Shown: positions 58,801 to 63,430, numbered from the stretch's first letter. The stretch is 64,000 nt of DNA from Apostichopus japonicus (GCF_037975245.1 NC_092580.1:23072001-23136000), one strand, 5' to 3'. The notes: generated by a model from the letters alone, not told the origin. Made by a program: numbers and translations.

Positions 58801-60592
58801 TTCATATAGAGATCATATTAAATCAGGATACGTTTCATTCTCAGATCGAAGAGTTTGGTGTCACGGAGACGAGAGACCTGAAACCGGACGGTGCCAACAC
58901 CACCGTTACCGAGGACAACAAGCTGGAATACGTTCGTCTGGTCTGCCAGATGAAAATGACGGGTGCAATACGGAAACAGATCGACAGCTTCTTAGACGGA
59001 TTCTACGACATCATACCCAAGAGGCTCATTAGCATATTCGATGAGCAAGAACTGGAACTGCTCATCTCTGGCCTGCCAACGGTCGACGTCGACGACCTCA
59101 AGTCCAACACAGAGTACCATAAATATCAGAGTAACTCCTTACAAGTACGTCATCCATCTCGTTGTGTTACTGTGTGGCTCTGAAGAGTTTACAGCTCTAA
59201 GTGTCTAAGGTGCACTTGTTGTCATAGTAACCTCAAAATGGTTCCAACATCTTTAAGAAATGCTTTCAAATAATACCTTTTTTTTTTCATTTTCCCTACT
59301 TTCATCCAGTTCATGAGACAAAAATTTAAAATAAGAGGATATTGTGCTATTGATATGGAGATATTTGCCCATAGTAGTTGTAATTTGCAAGTTTTGTTAT
59401 TAGCCAAGTAGTGTGATACAAATAAATTGCAAAGCTAAATGTGTCTTACTAGATAGAGGAACCTTACCGGGGAGTTTCAAATCAAATTTTCAATTAAAGA
59501 AACTAAAAGTTTCAAAGAGAGAGATGAAGGATTCACTCACTTGAGTTGATCTTACATTTGGGTTTTGTCTTTAGTGCTCTAAGAATGAGCTTGATTTCAA
59601 GGACTCCCTGGGACTGTATTAGCCAGGAAGTTGATTGGCATGTCAATGTCCAATGTTTTTAATTATGTTTTAACTTTCCCTCGACCAGATCCAGTGGTTT
59701 TGGCGTGCACTACGTTCGTTCGATCAAGCTCTTCGTGCCAAATTCATTCAGTTTGTGACGGGAACATCCAAAGTACCCCTGCAAGGCTTTGGTTCTTTGG
59801 AAGGCATGAACGGCCCTCAGAAGTTCCAGATCCACAGGGACGACAGATCCACAGAAAGACTGCCGACCGCTCACACTTGGTAAGTTGTACTGTCGCAGTA
59901 AAAGCAGCTAGTTGCCTTGGTTACTGATAGCAAATAAATCTATTTTTTTAACTTCCATGCCAAGTCAAGTCTTGCGACTGAATCTCTTCAAATTTATTAA
60001 AGTGTAAAGCAAATCATACAAATTAAAAATGTTGGACGAAACAGCGTTATTTCCGTCCCTGTCGGTAATATCCTCTTAATATTTATATTTTGGGTTCTTT
60101 TGCAATGATTGATATTCACATCAAATGCCTTCTGACGCCCATTTCACTATATAATCCGTTACCTTAAACAATCTTCACATCAGTGGAAGTGTCCTATTGT
60201 TTCTTTCAATGGCAGTATTCTCTAAAGATGCTGTCACTGTAGGTGGAAACTGGCTTCGATAAAGAACCAAGTCGTGTGCTTTGGCAGTATCTATTCCAGT
60301 TCCAGGATGCATACTCTCAAAGGACAGTTGAGATCATAGTCCATTAACCAGAACCTTACCTGGAATGTCTTGCACTTTCTCAAAGTCTTTCAGATGTAAG
60401 ATATTTCAGCAGTTGTAGTGCCTGGACTTTGTAAAAGACAGAGACGTATCGGATTTTCCACATTCTTTTGTTTTTCTTTTCTAATTCAGTTTCAATCAAC
60501 TGGACCTTCCAGCCTATGAGACTTACGACAAATTGAGGCAGATGTTACTGTTGGCTATAGAAGAATGTCCCGAAGGTTTTGGCTTAGCCTAG
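493..60592 (+). CDS. HUWE1: HUWE1 HECT-type E3 ubiquitin ligase, 65 exons, 5' partial
   Basis: Giant E3 that binds ubiquitin and substrates through UBA, UIM, WWE, BH3-like and UBM modules and transfers ubiquitin from its HECT cysteine; known vertebrate substrates include MCL1, p53, MYC and histones. Spliced by homology to the remembered human protein plus splice sites. Exons: 493-594, 923-1223, 1893-1994, 2546-2626, 2809-2915, 3488-3665, 4219-4310, 4862-5070, 5354-5411, 6204-6380, 6606-6851, 7085-7331, 7865-8264, 8869-8991, 9811-9875, 10260-10417, 11001-11315, 11644-11754, 13946-14041, 14522-14709, 15943-16024, 16719-16862, 17817-17935, 18329-18407, 18778-18948, 19427-19553, 21042-21156, 21853-22093, 22556-22742, 23281-23445, 23977-24179, 25214-25441, 25881-26109, 26609-26953, 27565-27614, 27975-28113, 28269-28436, 29062-29135, 30830-31007, 34404-34505, 37858-38083, 39012-39162, 39619-39739, 40921-41150, 41865-41961, 42303-42510, 43405-43490, 43996-44305, 45007-45050, 46577-46806, 47488-47761, 48625-49661, 49978-50095, 51542-51663, 51954-52102, 52679-53025, 53710-53819, 54305-54577, 55391-55754, 56632-56965, 57627-57839, 58194-58299, 58845-59144, 59689-59879, 60490-60592. 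Phases chain throughout; total 12,246 nt. Weakest calls are the starts of exons 13 and 35 and the end of exon 2. A phase-symmetric exon could have been missed in the long introns 39 and 40. Confidence 0.96.
5564..5793 (+). pseudogene. Two decayed tandem copies of HUWE1 exon 9 and its donor
   Basis: Downstream of exon 9 (5354-5411), 5564-5631 and 5732-5793 both realign with exon 9 and the start of its intron. Shared blocks are GTGACT, GAAGAGAA, CTCTTCT and TTTAATG followed by GGTAAGTCA in the first copy, and TGACTC, CACCTC, TTATGACTA and ATTAAGTCA in the second. The first copy keeps an intact GTAAGT donor but has in-frame stops; the second has lost the donor GT. Homology of the first copy continues into intron sequence (AAGGTA...GACA...ATTC). 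Read as old tandem duplications that have lost coding potential. Confidence 0.7.
10477..10600 (+). repeat. Purine minisatellite, unit about 16 bp
   Basis: About seven tandem copies of GAAGAGAGAAAGGGGG in intron 16, all purine on this strand. The Arg/Glu/Gly-rich open frames across it are artefacts of the repeat. Confidence 0.95.
11001..11754 (+). CDS. HUWE1: HUWE1 exons 17-18: end of solenoid and UBA domain
   Basis: Exon 17 (residues 883-987) contains [15 protein letters not shown], matching the human segment before the UBA domain, then a Ser/Gly/Gln-rich linker. Exon 18 (residues 988-1024) encodes the UBA core beginning [20 protein letters not shown]; the MGF loop and the following Ala/Leu helix are the hallmark ubiquitin-contacting features. 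The domain straddles the junction: its first residues (EEHIQQ) are the end of exon 17. The acceptor of exon 17 (AAAG at 10997-11000) has a weak pyrimidine tract, but homology fixes it. The upstream intron 16 carries a purine minisatellite (10477-10600). The downstream intron 18 is 2.2 kb and holds an interspersed repeat, a tRNA-like sequence and one copy of a dispersed repeat. Confidence 0.94.
11780..12925. mobile_element. Interspersed repeat of about 1.1 kb with palindromic ends, no coding capacity seen
   Basis: Bounded by AGCACCAATGGTGC...AGCTCATACC on the left and CACCAGCATGCTGGTATGAGCT on the right (AGCTCATACC and GGTATGAGCT are inverted), with TAATAA on both sides as a possible target duplication (11774-11779, 12920-12925). 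The interior contains three related units of about 150 bp, each starting near a GACCTTTGACC or GATCTTTGATC motif (12441, 12593, 12738). No transposase frame is visible. I cannot name the family. Confidence 0.5.
13089..13160 (-). tRNA. tRNA-Thr(UGU)-like sequence, probably a pseudogene or repeat head
   Basis: Folds as a full 72-nt cloverleaf on the minus strand: D stem GCTC/GAGC, anticodon stem CTGGG/CCCAG with loop CTTGTGA, T loop TTCGAAT, and A- and B-box sequences TAGCTCAATTGG and GGTTCGAATCC. The acceptor stem has two mismatches, the T stem one, and position 37 is G rather than A. It therefore looks like a decayed tRNA or the head of a tRNA-derived repeat, not a working gene. Confidence 0.6.
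13428..13585 (+). repeat. Dispersed intronic repeat, copy 1
   Basis: Shares long near-identical sequence with 19874-20169 (GTCATTGTTAAGAGAAG, ACACTGGGGAGTGATGA, AAAAGAGGGAAATAACCC, GTCCTTGTATTCGTACTG). Copy 1 ends soon after GTCTGACTCC and lacks the 3' half found in the other copies. Confidence 0.85.
13946..14709 (+). CDS. HUWE1: HUWE1 exons 19-20: UIM motif and charged helix
   Basis: Exon 19 (residues 1025-1056) encodes a ubiquitin-interacting motif: [19 protein letters not shown], with the acidic block, the central Ala and the invariant Ser-Leu. Exon 20 opens with an uninterrupted run of Glu and Lys (about 25 residues from 14522), predicted to be a long charged single helix or coiled coil. 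It then gives [21 protein letters not shown], which aligns with the human segment after the UIM. The charge run is purer than in human, where Arg, Ala and Cys interrupt it. Intron 19 contains a second tRNA-like sequence (14178-14248, minus strand). Intron 20 (14710-15942) contains a copy of the dispersed repeat; the rest is unremarkable. Confidence 0.94.
14178..14248 (-). tRNA. tRNA-like sequence, degenerate; probably repeat-derived
   Basis: A 71-nt near-cloverleaf on the minus strand with acceptor arms GCGTCCA/TGGAAGC (six of seven pairs), D-arm GCCT...GGGT, anticodon stem TCCGC/GCGGG and T loop TTCGAAT. The T stem has two mismatches and the anticodon position reads ATA. I think it is the head of a tRNA-derived repeat and not a functional tRNA gene. 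Confidence 0.45.
14901..15150 (+). repeat. Dispersed intronic repeat, copy 2
   Basis: Aligns with the 3' two thirds of copy 3: GTCATCAAGGTCATGA, GTCCTTGTATTCGTACTG, GTAACGATCTTTTCGTAAAG and TTATTAGGGGTTCGAT. Contains a palindromic TGACGTCA at 14913-14920 where the other copies have TGATATCA or TGACATCA. Confidence 0.85.
15943..18407 (+). CDS. HUWE1: HUWE1 exons 21-24: helical region before WWE
   Basis: Residues 1120-1260. Exon 21 gives [13 protein letters not shown], matching the human VCDLI segment. Exon 22 gives [10 protein letters not shown] and ends [13 protein letters not shown]. Exon 23 has [15 protein letters not shown], and exon 24 [23 protein letters not shown], equivalent to the human stretch directly before the WWE domain. 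No catalytic motif is known here; the region is part of the solenoid scaffold. Introns 21 and 22 are AT-rich, with a G-rich patch near 17054-17080 and a 22-nt A run at 17754-17775 about 40 nt before the exon 23 acceptor. I see no other feature in 16025-16718 or 16863-17753. Confidence 0.9.
18778..19553 (+). CDS. HUWE1: HUWE1 exons 25-26: WWE domain
   Basis: Residues 1261-1360. The WWE signature is clear: [16 protein letters not shown], then [20 protein letters not shown] and [13 protein letters not shown], continuing in exon 26 as [15 protein letters not shown] domains bind poly(ADP-ribose), or partner proteins, in ubiquitin and ADP-ribosylation pathways. Exon 26 ends in a Lys/Glu-rich linker and uses a GTTTGT donor at 19554. 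The last about 40 nt of exon 26 recur at about 20170 in the following intron (see that entry). Confidence 0.95.
19554..20366 (+). repeat. Tandem duplication spanning the end of exon 26, with dispersed repeat copy 3
   Basis: The last about 40 nt of exon 26 (from 19513: GGGGAATAAAAAACAG, GACAGAGTCGGGAG) and the following ATCCTTATCTTA-type repeat recur from about 20170 (GGGGAACAAGAAACAG, GACAGAGTCGGGAG). Both copies continue into GGTTGGTGTTT...CTGTAAAT and GGATACCAT.TAGAC (19798-19870 and 20293-20366). The second exon-like piece has no donor at the matching position. Between the two pieces, 19874-20169 is the longest copy of the dispersed repeat. Confidence 0.8.
20751..20913 (+). repeat. 39-bp minisatellite, about 4.2 copies
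   Basis: Unit begins GGACACTTGTCTTCAAACAC and ends GATGGTCTTTGTT. As 39 is a multiple of three, frames stay open on both strands across it; these are not genes. Confidence 0.95.
21042..23445 (+). CDS. HUWE1: HUWE1 exons 27-30: central helical region
   Basis: Residues 1360-1596. Exon 28 contains [30 protein letters not shown] and [10 protein letters not shown], close to the human sequence after the WWE domain. Exon 29 has SREL followed by [15 protein letters not shown], matching the human SREI and LGPAACRNPD segments. Exon 30 gives [15 protein letters not shown] and [14 protein letters not shown], more diverged from the human ALNALAAYHAP segment. The function is structural, as part of the ring-like scaffold. 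Intron 27 (21157-21852), intron 28 (22094-22555) and intron 29 (22743-23280) have no recognisable element apart from G/A-rich (22850-22985) and C-rich (23108-23125) patches. Confidence 0.9.
23977..24179 (+). CDS. HUWE1: HUWE1 exon 31: BH3-like motif
   Basis: This exon matches the human segment carrying the BH3 motif through which HUWE1 (MULE) recognises MCL1. The visible core is LREIGDELL (codons from 24051), with the BH3 pattern Leu-x3-Gly-Asp; Leu is residue 1621 and Gly-Asp 1625-1626 of the visible protein. Flanking residues are otherwise diverged from human, so conservation of the core is notable. The exon ends in GAG at 24177-24179 and the donor GT is followed at once by the (ATT)n tail of a retrotransposon fragment. 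The donor reads GTATTATT, with a poor match at positions +4 and +5. Phase 0 at this end fits exon 32. Confidence 0.87.
24180..24427 (-). mobile_element. 3' end of a non-LTR retrotransposon (LINE), 5' truncated
   Basis: Read on the minus strand, 24427-24190 encodes [20 protein letters not shown] then [18 protein letters not shown], the typical C-terminal end of a CR1/L2/Jockey-type reverse transcriptase ORF. It continues [15 protein letters not shown] and a 3' tail that reads (ATT)n on the + strand (24181-24198). Upstream the frame is closed by stops. The tail meets the exon 31 splice donor directly. The LINE clade cannot be fixed from so short a piece. Confidence 0.75.
24428..25213. other. 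Rest of intron 31
   Basis: AT-rich, with a GGGCTGATA direct repeat near 24904-24936. No coding or RNA feature seen; the first few hundred bases may be more of the decayed retrotransposon. Confidence 0.4.
25214..26953 (+). CDS. HUWE1: HUWE1 exons 32-34: conserved helical core after BH3
   Basis: Residues 1664-1931. Exon 32 has a Ser/Thr/Lys-rich linker, then [16 protein letters not shown], matching human [16 protein letters not shown]. Exon 33 gives [20 protein letters not shown] and LLLASLASC. Exon 34 gives [20 protein letters not shown] followed by [17 protein letters not shown], nearly identical to human. This is one of the most conserved stretches outside the HECT domain. Exon 34 uses a split Leu codon with exon 33. 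Intron 33 (26110-26608) shows nothing recognisable. Intron 34 is almost entirely occupied by one copy of the intronic duplication described at 26985-27508. Confidence 0.94.
26985..27508 (+). repeat. Intronic duplication, block A copy 1
   Basis: Fills most of intron 34 and matches 29690-30321 at high identity, e.g. AAAGTATACTGTTTCAGCAC, ATCACTTGTAGCAAACTTGG, GACTTGAAAAGCACTAAAAT and GATAAAAGATGATCTTTTCT. Copy 2 carries extra sequence at about 29731-29870. No coding sequence. Confidence 0.9.
27565..31007 (+). CDS. HUWE1: HUWE1 exons 35-39: acidic region
   Basis: Residues 1931-2134. Exon 36 has [16 protein letters not shown], equivalent to human ELEDLIDELLERDGG. Exon 37 ([10 protein letters not shown], then an unbroken run of about 13 Asp/Glu codons at 28367-28413), exon 38 ([21 protein letters not shown]) and exon 39 (a DDD/EEE run, then [15 protein letters not shown]) form a long polyacidic tract also present in human HUWE1, where it is thought to contact basic partners. 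The runs are built from GAG/GAA and GAT/GAC triplets, so repeat slippage is likely. Exon 35 has a tandem NAGNAG acceptor (27561-27567). Intron 37 (28437-29061) is featureless. Intron 38 (29136-30829) is mostly duplicated sequence. Confidence 0.9.
29383..29689 (+). repeat. Intronic duplication, block B copy 1
   Basis: Matches 30410-30701: GAATAGTTGTTTCATTCTAC, ATAAAGCAGCTTTTTTTGAG, TCAATTTTGGCAGTGATTTT and CACTATCAACTTAAAAAGAA are shared. In intron 38 the order is B1, A2, B2. Confidence 0.9.
29690..30321 (+). repeat. Intronic duplication, block A copy 2
   Basis: Second copy of block A, placed between the two B copies in intron 38. Contains an AATAAT microsatellite near 29870-29910. Confidence 0.9.
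30410..30701 (+). repeat. Intronic duplication, block B copy 2
   Basis: Second copy of block B; ends 128 nt before the exon 39 acceptor. Confidence 0.9.
32716..32919 (+). repeat. 43-bp minisatellite, about 4.5 copies
   Basis: Unit begins GTGAGGTGTGAATGTGGTGT and ends TGCATTGCAAACCT; the last copies are diverged. Lies in intron 39. Confidence 0.92.
33543..34087 (+). repeat. 24-bp minisatellite, about 22 copies
   Basis: Unit GCCAGCATCATTGTTCTGG plus five variable bases ending CTA. Because 24 is a multiple of three, long open frames appear on both strands (Ala-Ser-Ile-Ile-Val-Leu type on +, Met-Val-Leu-Ala-Arg type on -). They are products of the repeat, inside intron 39. Confidence 0.96.
34404..41961 (+). 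CDS. HUWE1: HUWE1 exons 40-45: variable linker with conserved patches
   Basis: Residues 2134-2443. Exon 41 contains THPLLVRN and [11 protein letters not shown], matching human THPLMVRHA and HVHYPGNRQP. Exon 42 has [15 protein letters not shown] and DDILNLDDG, equivalent to human RLLGPSAAADILQLS and DELLDDFF. Exon 43 gives [20 protein letters not shown] (human TRWTEECKVLDAESMHDCV). Exon 44 gives a long Lys/Glu/Ala helix starting [20 protein letters not shown], and exon 45 a Ser/Thr-rich tail ending PAAPDSW. The two largest introns (31008-34403 and 34506-37857) flank exon 40. Sequence at 31008-32715 and 34840-37857 shows no coding or repeat element I recognise beyond an AAAGA microsatellite near 36714-36732. 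The ends of exons 40 and 45 and the donor of exon 42 are duplicated downstream. Confidence 0.88.
34481..34830 (+). repeat. Tandem array carrying the end of exon 40 and its splice donor, five copies
   Basis: The last 25 nt of exon 40 (34481-34505) followed by its donor (GTGAGGGGG) are repeated at 34584, 34645, 34710 and 34769, with a period of 59-65 bp after a first step of 103 bp. Copies 3 and 4 keep AG|GTGAGG donors, copy 2 has GTTAGG, copy 5 is degraded. Use of the second donor would add 103 nt and break the frame; a TGA follows at about 34646. Confidence 0.9.
38516..38990 (+). repeat. Tandem duplication of about 178 bp followed by a 32-bp-type repeat
   Basis: TTTCATTTGGGGTA, CAGTTAAAAGTGT and GAGAGCATGGTGT-type blocks occur twice (from 38516 and 38696). 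Then short units of the type TGTTTGAAAACATGGTGGA run to about 38950. Intron 41, without coding content. Confidence 0.8.
39153..39362 (+). repeat. Purine (GA/GGTG) minisatellite that starts at the exon 42 donor
   Basis: The exon 42 donor region reads GAGGTAAGAGAAGGGGAAGG, and near the end of the array (39334-39360) GGTGAGAAGGGGAAGGAGCAGG occurs. So the donor itself looks like the first unit of this degenerate purine array. Confidence 0.7.
40198..40864 (+). repeat. 60-bp minisatellite, about 11 copies
   Basis: Unit: ACAGTTGGTATAATAAAACA, CAGGGAAGACCATAACTGCA, then ACC plus one of two endings (TTCTGGGTATGCTTAGGA or GTCCAGGTACACTTAGGA). The first copies alternate the two endings, suggesting a 120-bp higher-order unit. 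The array ends about 55 nt before the exon 44 acceptor. Confidence 0.95.
41931..42100 (+). repeat. 91-bp tandem duplication of the end of exon 45 and its donor
   Basis: The exon end and donor at 41931-41990 (CACCTGCAGCTCCAGACTCA, TGGGGTAAGCCACGAG) recur 91 bp downstream from 42022 with few changes, including an intact GTAAGC donor at 42053. Use of the second donor would add 91 nt, break the frame and include a TAA. Confidence 0.92.
42303..45050 (+). CDS. HUWE1: HUWE1 exons 46-49: Ser/Thr/Pro/Ala-rich linker
   Basis: Residues 2443-2659. Low-complexity sequence rich in Ser, Thr, Pro and Ala; exon 47 ([12 protein letters not shown]) parallels human SPMDTSS, and exon 48 is a long Thr/Ser/Val run. 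Sequence identity to human is low, so these exons rest mainly on phase continuity, good splice sites and composition. Exon 49 is only 44 nt, with ACACAG acceptor and CAG|GTATGA donor. In human HUWE1 the corresponding stretch is also disordered. Intron 46 (42511-43404) ends in a CT-rich duplication. Intron 48 (44306-45006) and the first 1.1 kb of intron 49 (45051-46202) show nothing else recognisable. Confidence 0.8.
43030..43376 (+). repeat. CT-rich minisatellite within a 196-bp tandem duplication
   Basis: CCCTCTCCCTCCTC-type units fill 43040-43125 and 43180-43312. Each block is followed by CTTTCTGTCTTCCCTGTTG and GTTTGTATTCT.TTACTGG (43117 and 43313). Pyrimidine-only strand; intron 46. Confidence 0.9.
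46203..46515 (+). mobile_element. tRNA-derived SINE
   Basis: The head resembles a class II (Leu/Ser-type) tRNA: A box TGGCCGAGTGGATAAAGG and B box GGTTCGATTCC. It is followed by a tRNA-unrelated body of about 180 bp (with GTTTCTCCCAC) and a simple tail of ATTATG/ATT repeats at 46486-46515. This is the standard order of a SINE. It ends about 60 nt before the exon 50 acceptor. Confidence 0.8.
46577..47761 (+). CDS. HUWE1: HUWE1 exons 50-51: three ubiquitin-binding (UBM) motifs
   Basis: UBM1 is [20 protein letters not shown] (residues 2663-2682), UBM2 is [16 protein letters not shown] (2720-2735, continuing VLAEE in exon 51) and UBM3 is [19 protein letters not shown] (2763-2781). Each has the central Leu-Pro of the UBM family, which contacts the Leu8 patch of ubiquitin. 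Human HUWE1 has the same three-motif arrangement. UBM2 is split by intron 50, which contains a 29-nt T run at 46862-46890 and AT-rich sequence without other features up to 47487. Intron 49 contains a SINE ending about 60 nt before the exon 50 acceptor. Confidence 0.96.
46862..46890 (+). repeat. Poly(T) run of 29 nt
   Basis: An uninterrupted T run in intron 50; could be the poly(A) of an old minus-strand retroposed element, but no element body is recognisable beside it. Confidence 0.9.
47868..47976 (+). repeat. Short tandem repeat of about 34 bp, three copies
   Basis: GATGGTATGCAAAATAGGCT and ACTCTTG-type units repeated in intron 51; the third copy is partly changed. Confidence 0.8.
48625..49661 (+). 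CDS. HUWE1: HUWE1 exon 52: 1,037-nt exon, largest in the gene
   Basis: Residues 2827-3172. A single open exon in which [14 protein letters not shown]-type sequence ([20 protein letters not shown]), [41 protein letters not shown] and [10 protein letters not shown] all match human HUWE1 segments in order. It is larger than a typical exon of this gene, consistent with loss of internal introns, although I cannot compare gene structures here. In the protein this is part of the C-terminal half of the solenoid ring that faces the HECT domain. Intron 51 (47762-48624) contains a short tandem repeat at 47868-47976 and otherwise nothing recognised. Confidence 0.94.
49978..54577 (+). CDS. HUWE1: HUWE1 exons 53-58: helical segments between disordered linkers
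   Basis: Residues 3173-3545. Exons 53-54 are Ser/Thr and Lys/Glu/Pro linkers leading into [20 protein letters not shown] (exons 54-55), equivalent to human LQLSVEVLTSHSCSEEGL. Exon 55 continues [20 protein letters not shown]. Exon 56 has [20 protein letters not shown] and [12 protein letters not shown], matching human [20 protein letters not shown]. Exon 57 ([19 protein letters not shown]-like) and exon 58 (Ser/Thr/Pro-rich, [11 protein letters not shown]) are diverged. The pyrimidine tract before exon 56 contains a triplicated CATCTTGCCTT. Intron 53 is filled by a 94-bp tandem array. Intron 56 (53026-53709) has GTACTC-rich sequence at 53455-53600. Introns 55 and 57 hold only GT or AT microsatellites. 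Confidence 0.88.
50256..51328 (+). repeat. 94-bp tandem array, about 11 copies
   Basis: Very homogeneous unit: TGAGGTAACAGGTGGTTG, TTGTAGTTCTGTGAGGCACA, CATCAGCTAGAGGTAGTGAG, GGGGTAGTTGTTTTAGATCT, ATGCCCGGATACAATA. It fills most of intron 53. High identity between copies suggests recent expansion or ongoing homogenisation. The last copy has a small insertion (TTTTC) near 51279. Confidence 0.97.
55391..55754 (+). CDS. HUWE1: HUWE1 exon 59: pre-HECT helical segment
   Basis: Residues 3546-3666. [19 protein letters not shown] aligns with human LSEQLSLDELWDMLGE, and [20 protein letters not shown] is almost identical to human. The exon ends in [12 protein letters not shown], joining the HECT exons. 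The acceptor is AATAAAG at 55384-55390 with a T-rich tract. Intron 58 (54578-55390) contains G-rich and C-rich homopolymer tracts (54692-54710, 55119-55136) and an ATAAT microsatellite near 55220. Intron 59 (55755-56631) shows no element that I recognise. Confidence 0.95.
56632..60592 (+). CDS. HUWE1: HUWE1 exons 60-65: HECT catalytic domain and stop
   Basis: The HECT domain covers about residues 3745-4081, preceded by the conserved helix around [14 protein letters not shown] (from 3699). N-lobe landmarks are [62 protein letters not shown] and [14 protein letters not shown]-lobe landmarks are [43 protein letters not shown] and the active site [20 protein letters not shown]. The catalytic Cys is residue 4048, 33 residues from the end as in human. 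Its codon is split TG|T across intron 64. The C-terminus EGFGLA is identical to human, including the acidic-Gly-Phe tail needed by HECT ligases. All lobes and the catalytic residue are intact, so the enzyme should be active. Introns 60 to 64 contain nothing beyond short homopolymers and C-rich patches (57506-57546). Confidence 0.98.
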
Positions 60593-63430
60593 ATGAAGCT
60601 CTGAACCCTCAGGGATAATACCTTTTTAGGGGAAAAAGTCCACGCACGCCCTCGTCTAGTTCAGAGGGAGAAAGGGGGTCGTGAAGTCCCAACGGAAGTA
60701 TGTTCCAAGTGGCCAGGATCTTGGTCAGAGATCTACACCCTTGGTCCGTTTGTGTGTGAGAAGTATGCATTCTGCATGACAGAATGTAGCATGCTTTAGT
60801 CATTTTCAGATTGTGAATAGGTTAAAAATATTACTGTCTCTGTTGCCTTCCTTTCCTCTCTTCTTCTTTTTTCTTCTCTCTCTCTATGTCTGTCTCTCTC
60901 TCTTTGTCATTTGTAATTCAGTTACGTTTAGTTCAAAAACTTCATGGAATGATTATCAGAACTTTATAGGTTGTAGTATATTAACTAAAAGAATAAGTTT
61001 AGAGGAAAAAAGTTATCGAGAATTGTTAACAAAGATATTTTTTGGCATTGTTGTTTTTTTTATTTTTTTTTCCCTCCCGTATTCAGTTTATGTACACTTC
61101 TTGACATTTTGTCGAAACCAAAAGCCTGTAACATTCGATCGAGTACCGTTACCGCGTATCCTCCGTTCTTCATCTCCAGCAGGTTTTTTTTTTTTTTTCC
61201 AAATCAGAATACTTGACATCTCTTCTTCTCTTTTGCCAATCACATTAAAATGTGAAATCTTACAAATACTGTGATGTTAACAGTATTATTTCTTGAATGA
61301 GAGCTGCTTATATAAAGGACCTCTGTAATTGGAACCTCAAAAGCCCCACATCACCTCCCCACTCCCTACCTTATATATGGATATATATACCTAACCCCTA
61401 CCCTTTTCCATATATATATATATAGATATATATATATATATCTATCTATAATAGTTCAGTATCTCCTACTGCAAAAAGTTGTAAAAAAAACATTCAAATA
61501 CTATAAAACAATATCCCCTAAATTTATCAACAATAAACTTGACAGCTGAGCAGTTACCGTCAAGCATTCCTGCGTGGGCATTTGTGATACACTTTATGAA
61601 GAATGCAGTGCTAGAAATTGAAAAGTATTAAATAACACAAGACAGTAAAAGTAGCTATTGTAGTATGAAAACTTAACTCTCAATGTTTCTATCATACCGT
61701 TATAAAACATGACAGGGAGGTCGGGGAGGATGAATAGAAGAAATTGAAAGTTTCACTTAAATTTCACAGATTTCAGTTCTGATCTACACTAAAGGAATTT
61801 CAACTGTTCAATTGTTATTTCTAAGGTTTGTTTTTCTCTTGAGGGGGGGGGGGAGAGGAGGGGGCCTTTTAAGCAATTTCAAGGACAGATTAGAAATAAG
61901 GAACGGTACTTCTTCTATTTCCAAGTTTAGGTGGAGTCATATCCATGTCTTGTCTGTTATCTAAAAATTCAATAAAATTTTGCCAGATTCTGTATCAATG
62001 AATTTGGTTTTTAGAGAGGTGCAGGAGTTTGGCAATTTTTCAACAAGTGCAGTAATTTAATTCAATGGTGGTATTTTTTGTGGGTAATGCCATGAAAGTT
62101 TTGATAAGTGGCCATCTTTTGCCTCATGCCATTATGTCAACATTACTACAACCAATCAAGCCAAGTCCTTCTGCTTTAAGTTTGGTAGATTTTTCTTGCA
62201 TTAATTGGCGTACCTTCTAATTAACATTGGTCCATTTGGTTGTCAAACGTGTAGTCATGATGATCCATAATATTATCAAAATGTCAGACACCAACAAATA
62301 GCTTTAAAAGGTTTCATTTTTTCATGGATATACAGCCTAACATATGCATTCATTTTTCAGCTGTGAATGTTTTAGGAGATTGTTTGAATATTTGGGTATT
62401 TTTGTCACACCTTGATAATATGAAATCTGTAAACTTCTTCAGTACGTTTTCTCAGCTTCAACAATATAAAGTAAGTAATTTTGAGCAAAAATAGATGGAT
62501 TTTGTCAGTGGTCTGTATAAACAGAGTGATTTGAAGAAGAAAAAAATCATAGTTTCTCATGAAAAGTTGTGCAAAGAGTTCACAGTTTGTTTTTTGTTCA
62601 AAGGTCAGTAGTTTTGAAACAAAGTGCAAGGTAGTTATGTATAGTTTTTGTTTTGTTTTGACAATTGTTGACGGGAAAGAAATTTGGTTTCTGACATGAT
62701 ATTATTTCTTATTTGAGTAAAACCTTATTTTGTTGCCAGATGTCTCAATTGCATGTAAAAAGAAAGGGGGGGGGGGTTGCACTCTCAGAAATAAAATGTG
62801 TATAAATAAAATATTGCCAAGGACAGAGGATCGATCTTTAGAAGCCATAAGTTGGCATTTAAATCAAAGGAAATATTTTTCTTGAAAAAAATAATTTTAA
62901 TAGATGTCCAACACATTATCTTTTCAAACTCATTACTTTCCTTCCCCCCCTCGCACCCCCCCCCCCTCCTTAAATTGCTAATGCACTTCTGTGGAGTTAA
63001 GTGAATTGGTACCCAGATTTTTTCTTTTCTCACTTAAAATATTGTAAGCATACTGTAAATCAGAATTGAAAGACAAGACTGTTGTTAAGATACTCTGTAA
63101 ATTGTTAATATTGCAATTAGTTTGTTGTTCTGTTTCATTCCATTTTTGGACATGAAAACAACATCATCGTTCAGTATGATCAGAGATGGATGTAGAACTA
63201 CTCGCATTGACCATTCGTTAAAACTTTCAATTAAAATATTCTTTTTTTGTTTTTTTAATTTTAAAGAAATAACAAAAGAAATTGTGTTTTTTCTTTGTGA
63301 AAAGTTTCATAGGTTCTGCTCTAAGGCCTAGACAAAGTGACTATATGTTAAACAGAGTACACTATTGTCTACAAACTATACATTTTGAATTGTGATTGCA
63401 TTAAGAGCAATAAATGAAAAGAAAAAAAAT
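60593..63430 (+). other. HUWE1: HUWE1 3'UTR and terminal exon
   Basis: Follows the TAG stop at 60590-60592. AT-rich, T-rich and without any recognisable coding sequence; includes a (TATA)n microsatellite around 61370-61450 and G runs at 61842-61855 and 62765-62776. AATAAA hexamers occur at 61532, 61971, 62790, 62805 and 63409. The last is followed within 20-40 nt by long T and GT stretches, so I take it as the likely main end, which gives a 3'UTR of about 2.8 kb. Shorter forms ending after 61971 or 62805 are possible. Transcript evidence is absent here. Confidence 0.65.
63409..63414 (+). terminator. Candidate poly(A) signal AATAAA
   Basis: Canonical hexamer within GAGCAATAAATG, followed by an A-rich stretch and then a T/GT-rich region at 63430-63480, which resembles a cleavage-factor downstream element. 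It is the last such hexamer before repeat-dominated sequence begins at about 63659. Confidence 0.6.
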
